Shown piece after piece: positions 1 to 8,387 of a stretch of DNA of 64,000 bases. The stretch is from Palsa-506 sp963786975 (GTDB taxonomy: Bacteria; Actinomycetota; Actinomycetes; Streptosporangiales; Streptosporangiaceae), in contig CAWBBE010000012.1 in NCBI GenBank assembly GCA_963786975.1, forward strand, positions 434,001 to 498,000, given 5' to 3'. The translations under genes and the position numbers were made by a program. Below the pieces are notes generated by a model that saw only the letters and a list, made by a program, of their open reading frames with translations, made no database searches and was not told the DNA's origin. How positions within the stretch are numbered: position 1 is the first letter of the stretch; every line of letters starts with the position of its first letter.

Positions 1-2007
1 CCGACGTGGTCCGGTACCAGGGCGAGCCGGTCGCCCTGGTCGCCGCCGATCATCCGGAGATCGCCCGCCGGGCCGCGCAGCAGATCATCGTGGGTTACGA
101 CGTGCTCGCGCCGGTCACCGACGCGCGGGCGGCGCTCGCGCCCGGACGCGCCGCGGCTGCACCCCGGCGGCAACCTGGTCCGTCACCTCAAGATCCGCAA
201 GGGCGATCCGGCGCCCGCCGCCGAGGTCGTGGTCACCGGCGAGTACACGGTCGGGATGCAGGATCAGGCGTTCCTCGGGCCGGAGGCCGGGCTGGCCGTG
301 CCGGACGGCGCCGGCGGGGTCGACCTGTACGTGGCTACCCAATGGCTGCACGTCGACCAGCGGCAGATCTGCGCCGCGCTGGGACTGCCGCCGGAGCAGG
401 TCCGGCTGTCGCTGGCCGGGGTCGGCGGCGCGTTCGGCGGCCGCGAGGACCTGTCCATGCACGTGCACGCGTGCCTGCTGGCGCTGCACACCGGCAAGCC
501 GGTGAAGATGGTCTACAACCGTGAGGAGTCGTTCTTCGGGCACGTGCACCGGCACCCGGCCATCATGCGATACGAGCACGGCGCCAGCCGGGACGGCACG
601 CTGGCCTACGTCCGGGCCGAGATCTACTTCGACGGCGGCGCCTACGCGTCCAGTACCCCGGCGGTGGTGGGCAACGGCGGCACGATGGGCATCGGCCCGT
701 ACGTCGTGCCGAACGTGCATGTCGACGCCTACGGCGCCTATACCAACAACCCGCCGTGCGGGGCGATGCGCGGCTTCGGCTCGGTGCAGGCGGCGTTCGG
801 CTACGAGGCGCAGATGGACAAGCTGGCCGCGGCGCTGCGCCTGGATCCGGTCGAGCTGCGCTGCCGGAACGCGATGAGCCTCGGCTGCGAGGCGCCGACC
901 GGCCAGATCGTGGACAGCCCGGCGCCGGTGGCGGAACTGCTGCAGCGGCTGGTGGCGATGCCGCTGCCGGCCGGGCCGCTGCCAGCAGGCTCCGCTGCGG
1001 ACTTGCGCGAGATGCCGGGCGGCGTCTCGAACACCACGCACGGCGAGGACGTCGTCCGCGGCATCGGCTACGCGGTGGCCTACAAGAACGTGGGTTTCTC
1101 CGAGGGCTACGACGACTACTCGACCGCCCGGGTGCGGCTGGAGGTGACCGGCGGCGGGCCAGTGGTCACCGTGCACACGGCCGCCGCCGAGGTCGGCCAG
1201 GGGCTGGTCACGGTCGAGCAGCAGATCTGCCGCACCGAGCTTGGCGTCGACAACGTCGTGGTGTACCCGCCGGACACCGCGGTCGGCTCGGCCGGGTCGA
1301 CGTCCGCGTCGCGCCAGACGTACGTGACCGGCGGCGCCGTGCAGGCCGCCTGCGCGAAGATCCGGGACCGGGTGCTGGTTGCCGCGCAGCAGCGGATCGG
1401 CCGGACGGTGGCCGATCTGGCGCTGGCCGGCGGCCTGGTGACCTCCGCCGCCGAGGGCACGATCGGCACGCTGGCGGAGATCGTCGGCGGCCAGCCCATC
1501 GAGGAAACCGTCCAGTGGCGGCACCGGCCGACCCGCCACTTGGATCCGGAGACCGGCCAGGGCTTCGCGCACGTGCAGTACGCGTTCGCCGCGCACCGCG
1601 CGGTGGTGGACGTCGACAGCGGCCTCGGCCTGGTCAAGGTGGTCGAGCTGGCCTGCACGCAAGACGTCGGCAAGGCGATGAACCCGCAAGCGGTGATCGG
1701 GCAGATCCAGGGCGGCACGGCCCAGGGCCTGGGACTGGCGGTAATGGAGGAGATCCTGGTGTCCGGCGGCCAGATCCGGAACCCGTCGTTCACCGATTAC
1801 CTGATCCCCACGATCCTGGACATGCCGCCGATGCGGATCGAGGTCCTGGAGTACCCGGACCCGAACGCGCCGTACGGCCTGCGCGGGGTCGGCGAGCCGC
1901 CGACGATCTCGTCCGGCCCGGCGGTGGTCGCGGCGATCCGCGCGGCGACCGGCCTGGCCCTGCCGCGCGTCCCGGTCCGGCCCGAGTACATCACGGGCAC
2001 CGCGTGA
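1..2007 (+). CDS. Xanthine dehydrogenase family molybdopterin-binding subunit (5'-truncated, one frameshift)
   Basis: Large molybdenum subunit of a xanthine dehydrogenase-type hydroxylase, expected to oxidise hypoxanthine/xanthine to urate. The N-terminus lies outside the window. Visible family motifs are GGAFGGRED, GAMRGFGSVQAAFG, GSAGSTSASRQTYVTGG and GVGEPP; the last carries the active-site glutamate. The first ~45 codons (from RYQGEPVALVAADHPE) are in a different frame from the rest. Dropping one G near 143 joins them, so I annotate one gene. Its stop TGA overlaps the GTG of the next gene, and allantoinase and allantoicase follow, which supports a purine-catabolic role over a CO- or nicotinate-dehydrogenase role. 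The family call is firm; the substrate is inferred from context. Confidence 0.88.
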   Translation, partial: PTWSGTRASRSPWSPPIIRRSPAGPRSRSSWVTTCSRRSPTRGRRSRPDAPRLHPGGNLVRHLKIRKGDPAPAAEVVVTGEYTVGMQDQAFLGPEAGLAVPDGAGGVDLYVATQWLHVDQRQICAALGLPPEQVRLSLAGVGGAFGGREDLSMHVHACLLALHTGKPVKMVYNREESFFGHVHRHPAIMRYEHGASRDGTLAYVRAEIYFDGGAYASSTPAVVGNGGTMGIGPYVVPNVHVDAYGAYTNNPPCGAMRGFGSVQAAFGYEAQMDKLAAALRLDPVELRCRNAMSLGCEAPTGQIVDSPAPVAELLQRLVAMPLPAGPLPAGSAADLREMPGGVSNTTHGEDVVRGIGYAVAYKNVGFSEGYDDYSTARVRLEVTGGGPVVTVHTAAAEVGQGLVTVEQQICRTELGVDNVVVYPPDTAVGSAGSTSASRQTYVTGGAVQAACAKIRDRVLVAAQQRIGRTVADLALAGGLVTSAAEGTIGTLAEIVGGQPIEETVQWRHRPTRHLDPETGQGFAHVQYAFAAHRAVVDVDSGLGLVKVVELACTQDVGKAMNPQAVIGQIQGGTAQGLGLAVMEEILVSGGQIRNPSFTDYLIPTILDMPPMRIEVLEYPDPNAPYGLRGVGEPPTISSGPAVVAAIRAATGLALPRVPVRPEYITGTA

Positions 2008-3503
2008 CGGGCCGGCGCCCGGATCCGCCGGGCTGGCCGCGGCCGGCCCTGCAGGCCTCCAGCCAGACCGGGCTCGGCCAGCGTAATGCAGCCCGCAAGC
2101 TGACAGCTGCCGGCCGCCAGCCAGCCGGGCTGGCGCAGACTGCCATCGCCGAGATCGATGCAATGCTCGCCGCGGCCGACCGGGAGCAAGCCGCGGGCTA
2201 CCCGGGAGACCGGCCCGGCCGCCAGCCGGTGCACACCGTCTACGTGCCCGCCGACCGGTACCGGCCGGAGTTGCCGGCCCAGTGGGGCAGCGAGGCGCTC
2301 AACGCGCTGGATCTCCATGCGCCCGGCCCGGCCGGATTCGCCGCGGCGATGGGCCTCCCGCCCGGGCTGGCAGCCGAGGTGCTGCCGCTGGTCAGGGCCA
2401 AACTTGCCGCCGAGCCGGTCGAGGATCTGCGGCTGGACTTCGAGGACGGTTACGGCGACCGCGGCGACGAAGCAGAGGACGCCGACGCGGCCGGCGCAGC
2501 GGCCGAACTGGCCGCCGCCGTGGCGGCCGGAACCGCGCCGCCGTTCACCGGGCTGCGCTGCAAGAGCCTTGAACCGGACACCCGGCACCGGGCCATCCGC
2601 ACGCTGGGCATCTTCATGGCCGGGCTGCTCGGCAGCGGGCCGCTGCCGCCAGGCTTCACCGTGACCTTGCCCAAGGTCACCTCGGCCGCCCAGGTAGCGG
2701 CGCTGGCGCAGCTGTGCCGCCGGCTGGAGGAGGAATACCGGCTCGCCGGGGGCCGGCTGACCTTCGAGCTCCAGGTGGAGACCCCGCAGCTGATCCTCGG
2801 CGCGGACGGCACCGCGGTGATCGCCCGCTGCGTGCACGCCGCGGCCGGGCGCCTGACCGGGCTGCACTACGGCACCTACGACTACAGCGCGGCGCTCGGC
2901 ATCGCGGCGGCCTATCAGAGCATGGAGCACCCGGCGGCCGACTACGCCCGCGCGGTCATGCAGGTCGCCGCGGCCGGCACCGGCGTCCGGCTGTCCGACG
3001 GCTCGTCGAACGTGCTGCCCGAGGGCAGCCATGATGAGGTCACCGCAGCCTGGCAGCTGCATTCCCGGCTGGTCTGGCGTTCCCTGCAGCGCGGCTTCTA
3101 CCAGGGCTGGGACCTGCACCCGGCGCAGCTAGCCAGCCGGTACGCCGCTACCTTTGGTTTCTTCCGCGAGGGCCTGCCGTCCGCCTGCGCCCGGCTGCGC
3201 AGCATCACCGAGCGCGCGCCGGGCGGCCTGCTGGAAGAGCCAGCCACTGCCCGGGCCCTGGCTGCCTTCGTAACCCGCGCGCTGAACTGCGGCGCCGTCC
3301 GGGCCGAGGAAATTGCGGCCCGGCCGGCCTGGACCATCGTGGCCTGGAGGCCCTCCGGTAAACGGCCAGAATCATCAGTGGTTAGCATTTGTCCGGCAAT
3401 TGCCGGACAAATCTTAACCAGTAAAATTACTCGCTCGATGAATTGTGGTGGCTGGGGTGAGTGTTGCTCAATGAATTGTGGTAGCCGGGTGAGTGTTGCT
3501 TAG
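2004..3503 (+). CDS. HpcH/HpaI aldolase / citrate lyase-like protein (DUF6986-like)
   Basis: TIM-barrel protein of the aldolase/citrate-lyase type. Visible blocks are LDFEDGYGDRGDEAEDADA (acidic, metal-binding type), CKSLEPDTRHRAIRTL, TVTLPKVTSAAQVAAL, FELQVETPQLILGADG and GLHYGTYDYSAALGIAAAYQ. I recall this domain as DUF6986, seen near ureide/glyoxylate genes in actinomycetes; no reaction is established. The GTG start at 2004 overlaps the upstream stop, but similarity seems to begin only near residue 45, so ATG 2163 is a possible late start. The conserved part ends near 3355. The last ~45 codons run through a perfect-looking hairpin and a 33-bp tandem repeat and do not look like protein, so the original C-terminus may have been altered by an insertion. 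Confidence 0.7.
   Translation: MTGRRPDPPGWPRPALQASSQTGLGQRNAARKLTAAGRQPAGLAQTAIAEIDAMLAAADREQAAGYPGDRPGRQPVHTVYVPADRYRPELPAQWGSEALNALDLHAPGPAGFAAAMGLPPGLAAEVLPLVRAKLAAEPVEDLRLDFEDGYGDRGDEAEDADAAGAAAELAAAVAAGTAPPFTGLRCKSLEPDTRHRAIRTLGIFMAGLLGSGPLPPGFTVTLPKVTSAAQVAALAQLCRRLEEEYRLAGGRLTFELQVETPQLILGADGTAVIARCVHAAAGRLTGLHYGTYDYSAALGIAAAYQSMEHPAADYARAVMQVAAAGTGVRLSDGSSNVLPEGSHDEVTAAWQLHSRLVWRSLQRGFYQGWDLHPAQLASRYAATFGFFREGLPSACARLRSITERAPGGLLEEPATARALAAFVTRALNCGAVRAEEIAARPAWTIVAWRPSGKRPESSVVSICPAIAGQILTSKITRSMNCGGWGECCSMNCGSRVSVA
3379..3420. repeat. 42-bp near-perfect palindrome
   Basis: The two 21-base arms (TGGTTAGCATTTGTCCGGCAA and its near reverse complement) pair at 19 of 21 positions with no loop. 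It lies inside the nominal 3' end of the DUF6986-like gene, in a patch much richer in A/T than its surroundings. It could act as a transcription terminator although no T-run follows. It could also be an end or scar of a small mobile element. Confidence 0.8.
3438..3502. repeat. Tandem repeat, two ~33-bp units
   Basis: Unit 1 (3438-3470) and unit 2 (3471-3502) both begin ATGAATTGTGGT and end GTGAGTGTTGCT; unit 2 lacks one base. The repeat directly follows the 42-bp palindrome and is equally AT-rich against its neighbours. Function unknown. Confidence 0.75.
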
Positions 3504-3701
3504 CGCGATCCGTGACCCGCGCCTGCCCGGGGCCGCGGGTCGTAAGCGGCGAAACGTGCCGCAAATCACTGGCACCCTGCAGCCGATTGCGGCCGGCCGG
3601 GCGGCGCGCCGGCGCCGGTCACCCTGAGCAGGCCCGGGGCGAGTACCTTGGCGGGCTAACGGGCACATGGGCAGATGTAGGCCACCGGCGGCGAGGCGAT
3701 C

Positions 3702-5054
3702 ATGATTGAGGCTGACCTGATCGTGCGTGGCCAGCGCGTGCTCACGCCGGATGGCATCCACCCGGCCGCGGTCGCCGTGCGCCGCGGCGAGATCATCTCC
3801 GTTGCCCGTCACGACGGCCTGGCCAGCCCGGCTGAACAGGCCAGCGTCATCGAACTCGCCGCCGACGAGGTGCTGCTGCCCGGATTAACCGACACCCACG
3901 TGCACGTCAACGAGCCGGGCCGGACCAGGTGGGAAGGGTTCGCGAGCGCCACCCGGGCGGCCGCGGCCGGCGGCATCACGACGATCATCGACATGCCGCT
4001 GAACTCGATCCCGCCCACCACCGACGTGGCCGCGCTGAACGCCAAGCGGGAGTCCGCCCGCGGCAACATCCACGCGGACGTGGGCTTCTGGGGCGGCGCG
4101 GTGCCGGGCAACGCCGATCAGCGCGCCGCGCTGCACGAGGCCGGCGTCTTCGGGTTCAAGTGCTTCCTGGCCGATTCCGGGGTGCCGGAATTCCCGCCGC
4201 TGGACGACGCGGCGCTGGCGCAGGCACTGAGCGGGGTGGCCTCGTTCAATAGCGTGCTGATCGTGCATGCCGAAGACGCCGGCGTGCTCGCTGACGCGCC
4301 GCGGCCGGAGGGCATGTCGTACCAGGCCTTCCTGCGGTCCCGGCCGGCCGCCGCCGAGACGGCCGCGATCGCGCGCCTGATCAGCCTGATGCGGGAGACC
4401 GGCGCTCGAGCACACGTCCTGCACCTGTCCAGCGCCGAGCCGGTGGACATGATCGCGGCCGCGCGGCGGGAAGGGCTGCCATTGACCGTCGAGACCTGCC
4501 CGCACTACCTGGCGCTGGCCGCGGAAGAGATTGCCGACGGCGCGACCGAGTTCAAGTGCTGTCCGCCGATCCGGGAGCAGGCCAACCGCGAGCGGCTGTG
4601 GGCGGCGCTCGGCGCGGGCGTGATCGACTGCGTGGTATCCGATCACTCGCCCTGCCCGCCGGAACTCAAGCTGCCGGAAATCGGTCAGTTCGCGGCCGCG
4701 TGGGGCGGCATCTCGTCCGTGCAGATCACGCTGCCCGTGGTATGGACCGAGGCGCGGGCGCGCGGCTACCAGCTCACCGACGTGATCCGCTGGATGGCCA
4801 GCGGTCCCGCCGCCCTGGCCGGGCTGCCGGGCAAGAGCCGGATCGCCCCGGGCTGCGACGCCGACCTGGTGGCGTTCGCGCCGGACGAGAAGTTCGTCGT
4901 CGACCCCGTCGGGCTGCACCACCGGCACCGGCTGACCCCGTACACGGGCATGTCGCTGTCCGGGGTGGTCCGCCGGACCTGGCTGCGCGGCATGCCGGTC
5001 TCCGGTGGCCAGCCATCCGGCCGGCTGCTGGCCAGGACGGCCGGGCCGGGATGA
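3702..5054 (+). CDS. allB: Allantoinase
   Basis: Cyclic amidohydrolase that opens the allantoin ring to allantoate. The 450-residue length is normal. The complete binuclear metal set can be read: H66 and H68 (GLTDTHVHVNEPGRT), the lysine to be carboxylated K153 (FGFKCFLADSG), H189 (LIVHAED), H241 (HVLHLSS) and D314 (VVSDHSPC). ATG 3702 is preceded by a GA-rich ribosome-binding site (GGCGAGGCG). The stop overlaps the allantoicase ATG (ATGA), so the two are translationally coupled. A 198-bp gap separates it from the upstream gene, leaving room for its own promoter. Confidence 0.96.
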   Translation: MIEADLIVRGQRVLTPDGIHPAAVAVRRGEIISVARHDGLASPAEQASVIELAADEVLLPGLTDTHVHVNEPGRTRWEGFASATRAAAAGGITTIIDMPLNSIPPTTDVAALNAKRESARGNIHADVGFWGGAVPGNADQRAALHEAGVFGFKCFLADSGVPEFPPLDDAALAQALSGVASFNSVLIVHAEDAGVLADAPRPEGMSYQAFLRSRPAAAETAAIARLISLMRETGARAHVLHLSSAEPVDMIAAARREGLPLTVETCPHYLALAAEEIADGATEFKCCPPIREQANRERLWAALGAGVIDCVVSDHSPCPPELKLPEIGQFAAAWGGISSVQITLPVVWTEARARGYQLTDVIRWMASGPAALAGLPGKSRIAPGCDADLVAFAPDEKFVVDPVGLHHRHRLTPYTGMSLSGVVRRTWLRGMPVSGGQPSGRLLARTAGPG

Positions 5055-6091
5055 ACGAGCGCGCCGTCGAGGCCGCTGACTTCCTCGCGCTGCCCGACCT
5101 GGCGTCCCGGCAGCTGGGCGGCGGCGTGGTGTCCGCCAGCGATGAGCTGTTCGCCGAGAAAGAGAACCTGATCCGGCCGGAGCCGCCCGCGTTCGCGGCC
5201 GGCGCCTTCGGCAACAAGGGCAAGATCTACGACGGCTGGGAGACCAGGCGCCGCCGCGAGCCCGGGCATGACCACGCCATCGTCCGGCTTGGCGTCCCGG
5301 GCATCGTGCACGGCGTGGTGGTCGACACCGCGTACTTCCGCGGCAACTACCCGCCCGAGATCTCGGTCGAGGCGGTCAGCGCCGCCGGCTACCCGTCCCC
5401 GGCCGAGCTGGCCGGGATGGCCTGGCAGACCCTGGTCGGCCGGACCGCCGCACGCGGCGACGCCGCCAACCGCTACCCGGTCGCCGACCGGCACCGCTGG
5501 ACGCACCTGCGGCTGTCCATCTATCCGGACGGCGGGGTGGCCAGATTCCGGGTGCATGGCGAGGTGCTGCCGGATCCGGCGTTCCTGGCCGGGAGGATCG
5601 ACCTGGCGGCGACGGAAAACGGCGGCTGGGTGGTCGGCTGCTCGGACGCGTTCTACTCATCGCCGGGCAACCTGCTGCTGCCCGGCCGGGCCCGGGTGAT
5701 GGGGGAGGGCTGGGAGAACGCGCGGCGGCGCGGCCCGGGCAACGACTACGTGCTGGTGGCCCTAGCCGCGGCCGGATGGCTGGGCGAGGCCGAGATCGAC
5801 ACCTCGTATTTCATCGGCAACGCGCCTGGCTGGGTCAGGCTCGCCGCCGCTGTCGCCGGGCGCGGTGCCGCGCCCGGCGACCTGACCGGGTGGTGGGAGG
5901 TGCTGCCGCAGACCCGGGTGCAGCCCGACACCAGGCACCGGTTCCTGCTGGACAGCCCGCGATCGGCGACGCATGTCCGGCTGGACGTCATCCCCGACGG
6001 CGGGCTGGCCAGGCTGCGGGTGCGCGGCGAGATCGTGCCCGAGGCGCTGGCCGGGCTGCGTCAGCGCTGGAGCGACTGCTCCGCTTCCTGA
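5051..6091 (+). CDS. alc: Allantoicase
   Basis: Hydrolyses allantoate to ureidoglycolate and urea, the step after allantoinase. The 346 residues contain two homologous jelly-roll halves, as in known allantoicases: GAFGNKGKIYDGWETRRRR with VVDTAYFRGNYPPE in the first, and GWENARRRGPGNDYVLVAL with EIDTSYFIGNAPGWV in the second. The start is ATG 5051, overlapping the allB stop. The 3' end overlaps the convergent ArsR-MFS gene by about 31 bp, so no terminator fits between them. Confidence 0.95.
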   Translation: MNERAVEAADFLALPDLASRQLGGGVVSASDELFAEKENLIRPEPPAFAAGAFGNKGKIYDGWETRRRREPGHDHAIVRLGVPGIVHGVVVDTAYFRGNYPPEISVEAVSAAGYPSPAELAGMAWQTLVGRTAARGDAANRYPVADRHRWTHLRLSIYPDGGVARFRVHGEVLPDPAFLAGRIDLAATENGGWVVGCSDAFYSSPGNLLLPGRARVMGEGWENARRRGPGNDYVLVALAAAGWLGEAEIDTSYFIGNAPGWVRLAAAVAGRGAAPGDLTGWWEVLPQTRVQPDTRHRFLLDSPRSATHVRLDVIPDGGLARLRVRGEIVPEALAGLRQRWSDCSAS

Positions 6092-8139
6092 CCGGCCCGG
6101 CTGTCTTCCTGACCGGGCGGGCTGTCTTCCTGACCGGGCGGGCTGTCTTCCTGACCGGGCGGGCTGTCTTCCTGACCGGGCTGGCCGGCGGCGGGCCGCG
6201 CCGGCATCCGGAATCTCGGCAGCGGGGACGGCAGCAGCCACGCGACGCCGGTCACCCCCCCGGCGGCCGCTATCCACAGCGTGGGCCGGATCCCGATCAG
6301 CGTGCCGAGAGTGCCGCCGGCCAGCGCGCCGAGCGGCCGGGTGCCGTAATTGACCGCCTGGAAAGCGCCGCTGACCCGGGATCTGAGCTGGTCGGGTATC
6401 ACCGCGGCGAAGATCGCGCCAATGCTGATGTCCAGGATCATCACGCCGAACCCGGAGACGAACTCGGCACCGAACAGCATGGCCAGGATGACCGGGTCGG
6501 GTCCGGCCGCTAGCGGCACGAGCAGTAGCGGCGCGGTATAGACCACGCAGCCGAACGTGTAGGCCCAGCCGACGCCGATCCTGGCCGCCAGCCGCCTCGT
6601 CACCAGCGCGCCGAGCACGCCGCCGAAGGCGCCCGCACCCAGCACGAGACCGAGCAGCCCGGACCGGACATGCAGCGACCGGGTCGCGTAGAGGACGAAC
6701 AGCGCGAAGAACATCAGGGTGAAGAAGTTGACCGTCGCGACCGCGGTCAGGGACGCGCGCACGATGCCGGAGTGCCGGATGAACCGGGCGCCGGCGGTCA
6801 GCGCGCCCTTGCCTGGCGCCTCCGGCGGCGGCTCGGCGGGCCGGATCCGGCTGAGGAAGAACGCCGAGCCGAGAAAGGACAGCGCGTCGGCGGCAACCGC
6901 GAACGGCGCGGTCAGCAGCTGGGCGAGCAGGCCTCCGGCGCTCGGGCCGCCGACGAAGGACAGCGCCCGGCTGCCGTAGACCAGCGACTGGCCCTCGACG
7001 TAGCGGTCGGCTGGCACCAGGGCGACGAAGAGCGTCGGGTCAGACACCGTGAACAGCACGCTCAGCATGCCGGCCCCGAACGCGACCCCGTACAGCTGGG
7101 CCAGGGTTAGCGCGCCGAGCGCGTAGCACACGGGGATGCTGCCCAGCAGCGCCGCGCGGCCCAGGTCGGCTGTGATCATGACGGCCCGGCGGTGGCCGCG
7201 GCGGTCCACCCAGGCCCCCGCGTGCAGGCCGAACAGCAGGCTGGGCAGCCATTCCAGGGCAACGAGATAGCCCATCTGCGCCGGTCCGGCGCGCAGCGCG
7301 ATGACCCCGACCAGCGGCAGCACGATCGAGGAAATCTGGTCACCGAACATGGAGATCGTCTGGCCGCTCCAGTAGCGGCGGAACGCCCGCTCGCGCAGCA
7401 GCGGCGGGATCCGGGAGGCGAGCCGGCGCATCATCGCCCGCCCGGCTGGTCCGGTACGTTGCGGTGGCCCGCAGCTGCCTGGCCGGTGCCTGCCTGGCCG
7501 GTGCCTGCCTGGCCGGGCTGCCCGGTCGGCCGCAAACTGCCTGGCCGCGAGCCGGCCCGCGAGGTCCATCCGGGGGAATGCGAGGTGCAGGTACGTGATC
7601 GGGCGGGAGCCGGGCGGCCGCAGCCCGGGTTCGGTCTCACGATCGAGGTACTTGTCGATCAGCACCCGGACCTGATCACCCAGTTCGGCCAGTTCGGCGG
7701 CGGTGACATACAGGCAGCTGTCCCCGAAGTGCGCGGCCTGGCGCCATTCCTCCGGCTCGTCCTGCCGGGCATCGAGCCAGCGCATCGTCTGATCGAAATA
7801 GTTCTCGGCGACCACCGAGCTGAGCAGCCCGGCGGCCGCAGCGACCTCGGGATCCTCGGCGACCTCGGGCCAGCCCGTGAACATCGAGGTAGGGCGCCAT
7901 GGCCGCTCCCGGCCATGGCCGCCGCCCGCTTCCTCCACCAGGCCGTACTTGGCCAGCTGCCGCAGGTGGAAGGAACAGCTGGCCGAGCTTTCGCCGAGCA
8001 GCTCGCCCGCCCGGGTCGCGGTCAGCGGCCCGTGCACCCGGAGCAGCCCGACCAGCGACATCCGGATCGGGTGCGCGAGCGCTCGCAGCGCTCGCGGATC
8101 GGTGAGCCACTTGACCGATCTGCCAGCAGGGAGATTCAT
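6061..8139 (-). CDS. ArsR-family HTH regulator fused to an MFS exporter
   Basis: A single uninterrupted reading frame of 692 residues joins two proteins that are normally separate. Residues ~1-215 are an ArsR/HTH_20-type DNA-binding module (WLTDPRALRALAHPIRMSL, SCSFHLRQLAKYGLVEEAG). Residues ~236-660 are an MFS_3-type drug exporter (FRRYWSGQTISMFGDQISS, then some 10-12 hydrophobic segments). A linker of RPGRH repeats (15-bp units) joins them, and PGQEDSP heptads form the tail. I start at ATG 8139 because upstream codons would be encoded by the operator; a -10-like TATCTT 7 nt before the ATG suggests a leaderless transcript. MMRRL at 7434/7431 could be an internal start giving a separate transporter. 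The fusion could also reflect a lost stop. Confidence 0.85.
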   Translation of the reverse strand: MNLPAGRSVKWLTDPRALRALAHPIRMSLVGLLRVHGPLTATRAGELLGESSASCSFHLRQLAKYGLVEEAGGGHGRERPWRPTSMFTGWPEVAEDPEVAAAAGLLSSVVAENYFDQTMRWLDARQDEPEEWRQAAHFGDSCLYVTAAELAELGDQVRVLIDKYLDRETEPGLRPPGSRPITYLHLAFPRMDLAGRLAARQFAADRAARPGRHRPGRHRPGSCGPPQRTGPAGRAMMRRLASRIPPLLRERAFRRYWSGQTISMFGDQISSIVLPLVGVIALRAGPAQMGYLVALEWLPSLLFGLHAGAWVDRRGHRRAVMITADLGRAALLGSIPVCYALGALTLAQLYGVAFGAGMLSVLFTVSDPTLFVALVPADRYVEGQSLVYGSRALSFVGGPSAGGLLAQLLTAPFAVAADALSFLGSAFFLSRIRPAEPPPEAPGKGALTAGARFIRHSGIVRASLTAVATVNFFTLMFFALFVLYATRSLHVRSGLLGLVLGAGAFGGVLGALVTRRLAARIGVGWAYTFGCVVYTAPLLLVPLAAGPDPVILAMLFGAEFVSGFGVMILDISIGAIFAAVIPDQLRSRVSGAFQAVNYGTRPLGALAGGTLGTLIGIRPTLWIAAAGGVTGVAWLLPSPLPRFRMPARPAAGQPGQEDSPPGQEDSPPGQEDSPPGQEDSRAGQEAEQSLQR
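6101..6184. repeat. Coding tandem repeat, 4 x 21 bp
   Basis: Four 21-bp units (CTGTCTTCCTGACCGGGCGGG on the + strand) encode repeated PGQEDSP heptads at the C-terminal tail of the MFS protein. Copy number should vary between strains without breaking the frame. Confidence 0.92.
7475..7519. repeat. Coding tandem repeat, 3 x 15 bp
   Basis: Three 15-bp units (CTGCCTGGCCGGTGC) encode the RPGRH-type linker between the regulator and transporter halves of the fusion protein. Confidence 0.9.
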
Positions 8140-8143
8140 GTAT

Positions 8144-8173
8144 GCAAAGATACCTTTCCAAAGATATCTTTGG
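8144..8173 (-). promoter_or_regulatory. Predicted ArsR-type operator overlapping the promoter
   Basis: A perfect 16-bp palindrome CCAAAGATATCTTTGG (8158-8173) is followed by a diverged second copy (CAAAGATACCTTTCC). They lie directly upstream of the ArsR-MFS start codon. The -10-like TATCTT (8147-8152) falls inside the second copy, so binding would block transcription. Autoregulation is inferred. Confidence 0.7.
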
Positions 8174-8339
8174 AATCGGGTTTCATGATTTCCTGGCGCC
8201 ACGGAGCCGGGCGGCCGGGCCATGAAGGCGGCCAGGTCCAGGCGAGCCGGTCCGGTCCGGGCGAGCCGGGCCGGACCGTCCGGGCGGGCGGCCAGGTCCA
8301 GGCGGCGGCGGGCCGGGCGGGATCAGGGCACGGTAAGCC

Positions 8340-8363
8340 TTAGATATCAAAGACTTAGGTATC
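8340..8363 (+). promoter_or_regulatory. Direct-repeat site upstream of the MarR gene
   Basis: TTAGATATC (8340-8348) and TTAGGTATC (8355-8363) are spaced 15 bp apart, 25 bp before the MarR start codon. They resemble the GATATC core of the ArsR-MFS operator 170 bp away, so the two genes might share a regulator. No clean -35/-10 pair was found. Confidence 0.4.
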
Positions 8364-8387
8364 GACTGATCGTGCTACCTTGTCTGC

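Noticed and set aside
115..2163. Long antisense open frame (682 codons) opposite the xanthine dehydrogenase gene
   Set aside because: Composition is Arg/Gly/Ala/His-rich with no family motif. It is the usual mirror frame of a GC-rich coding strand. The same reasoning removes most other long opposite-strand frames here.
3438..3502. CRISPR array
   Set aside because: Only two adjacent units without spacers and no cas genes in the window.
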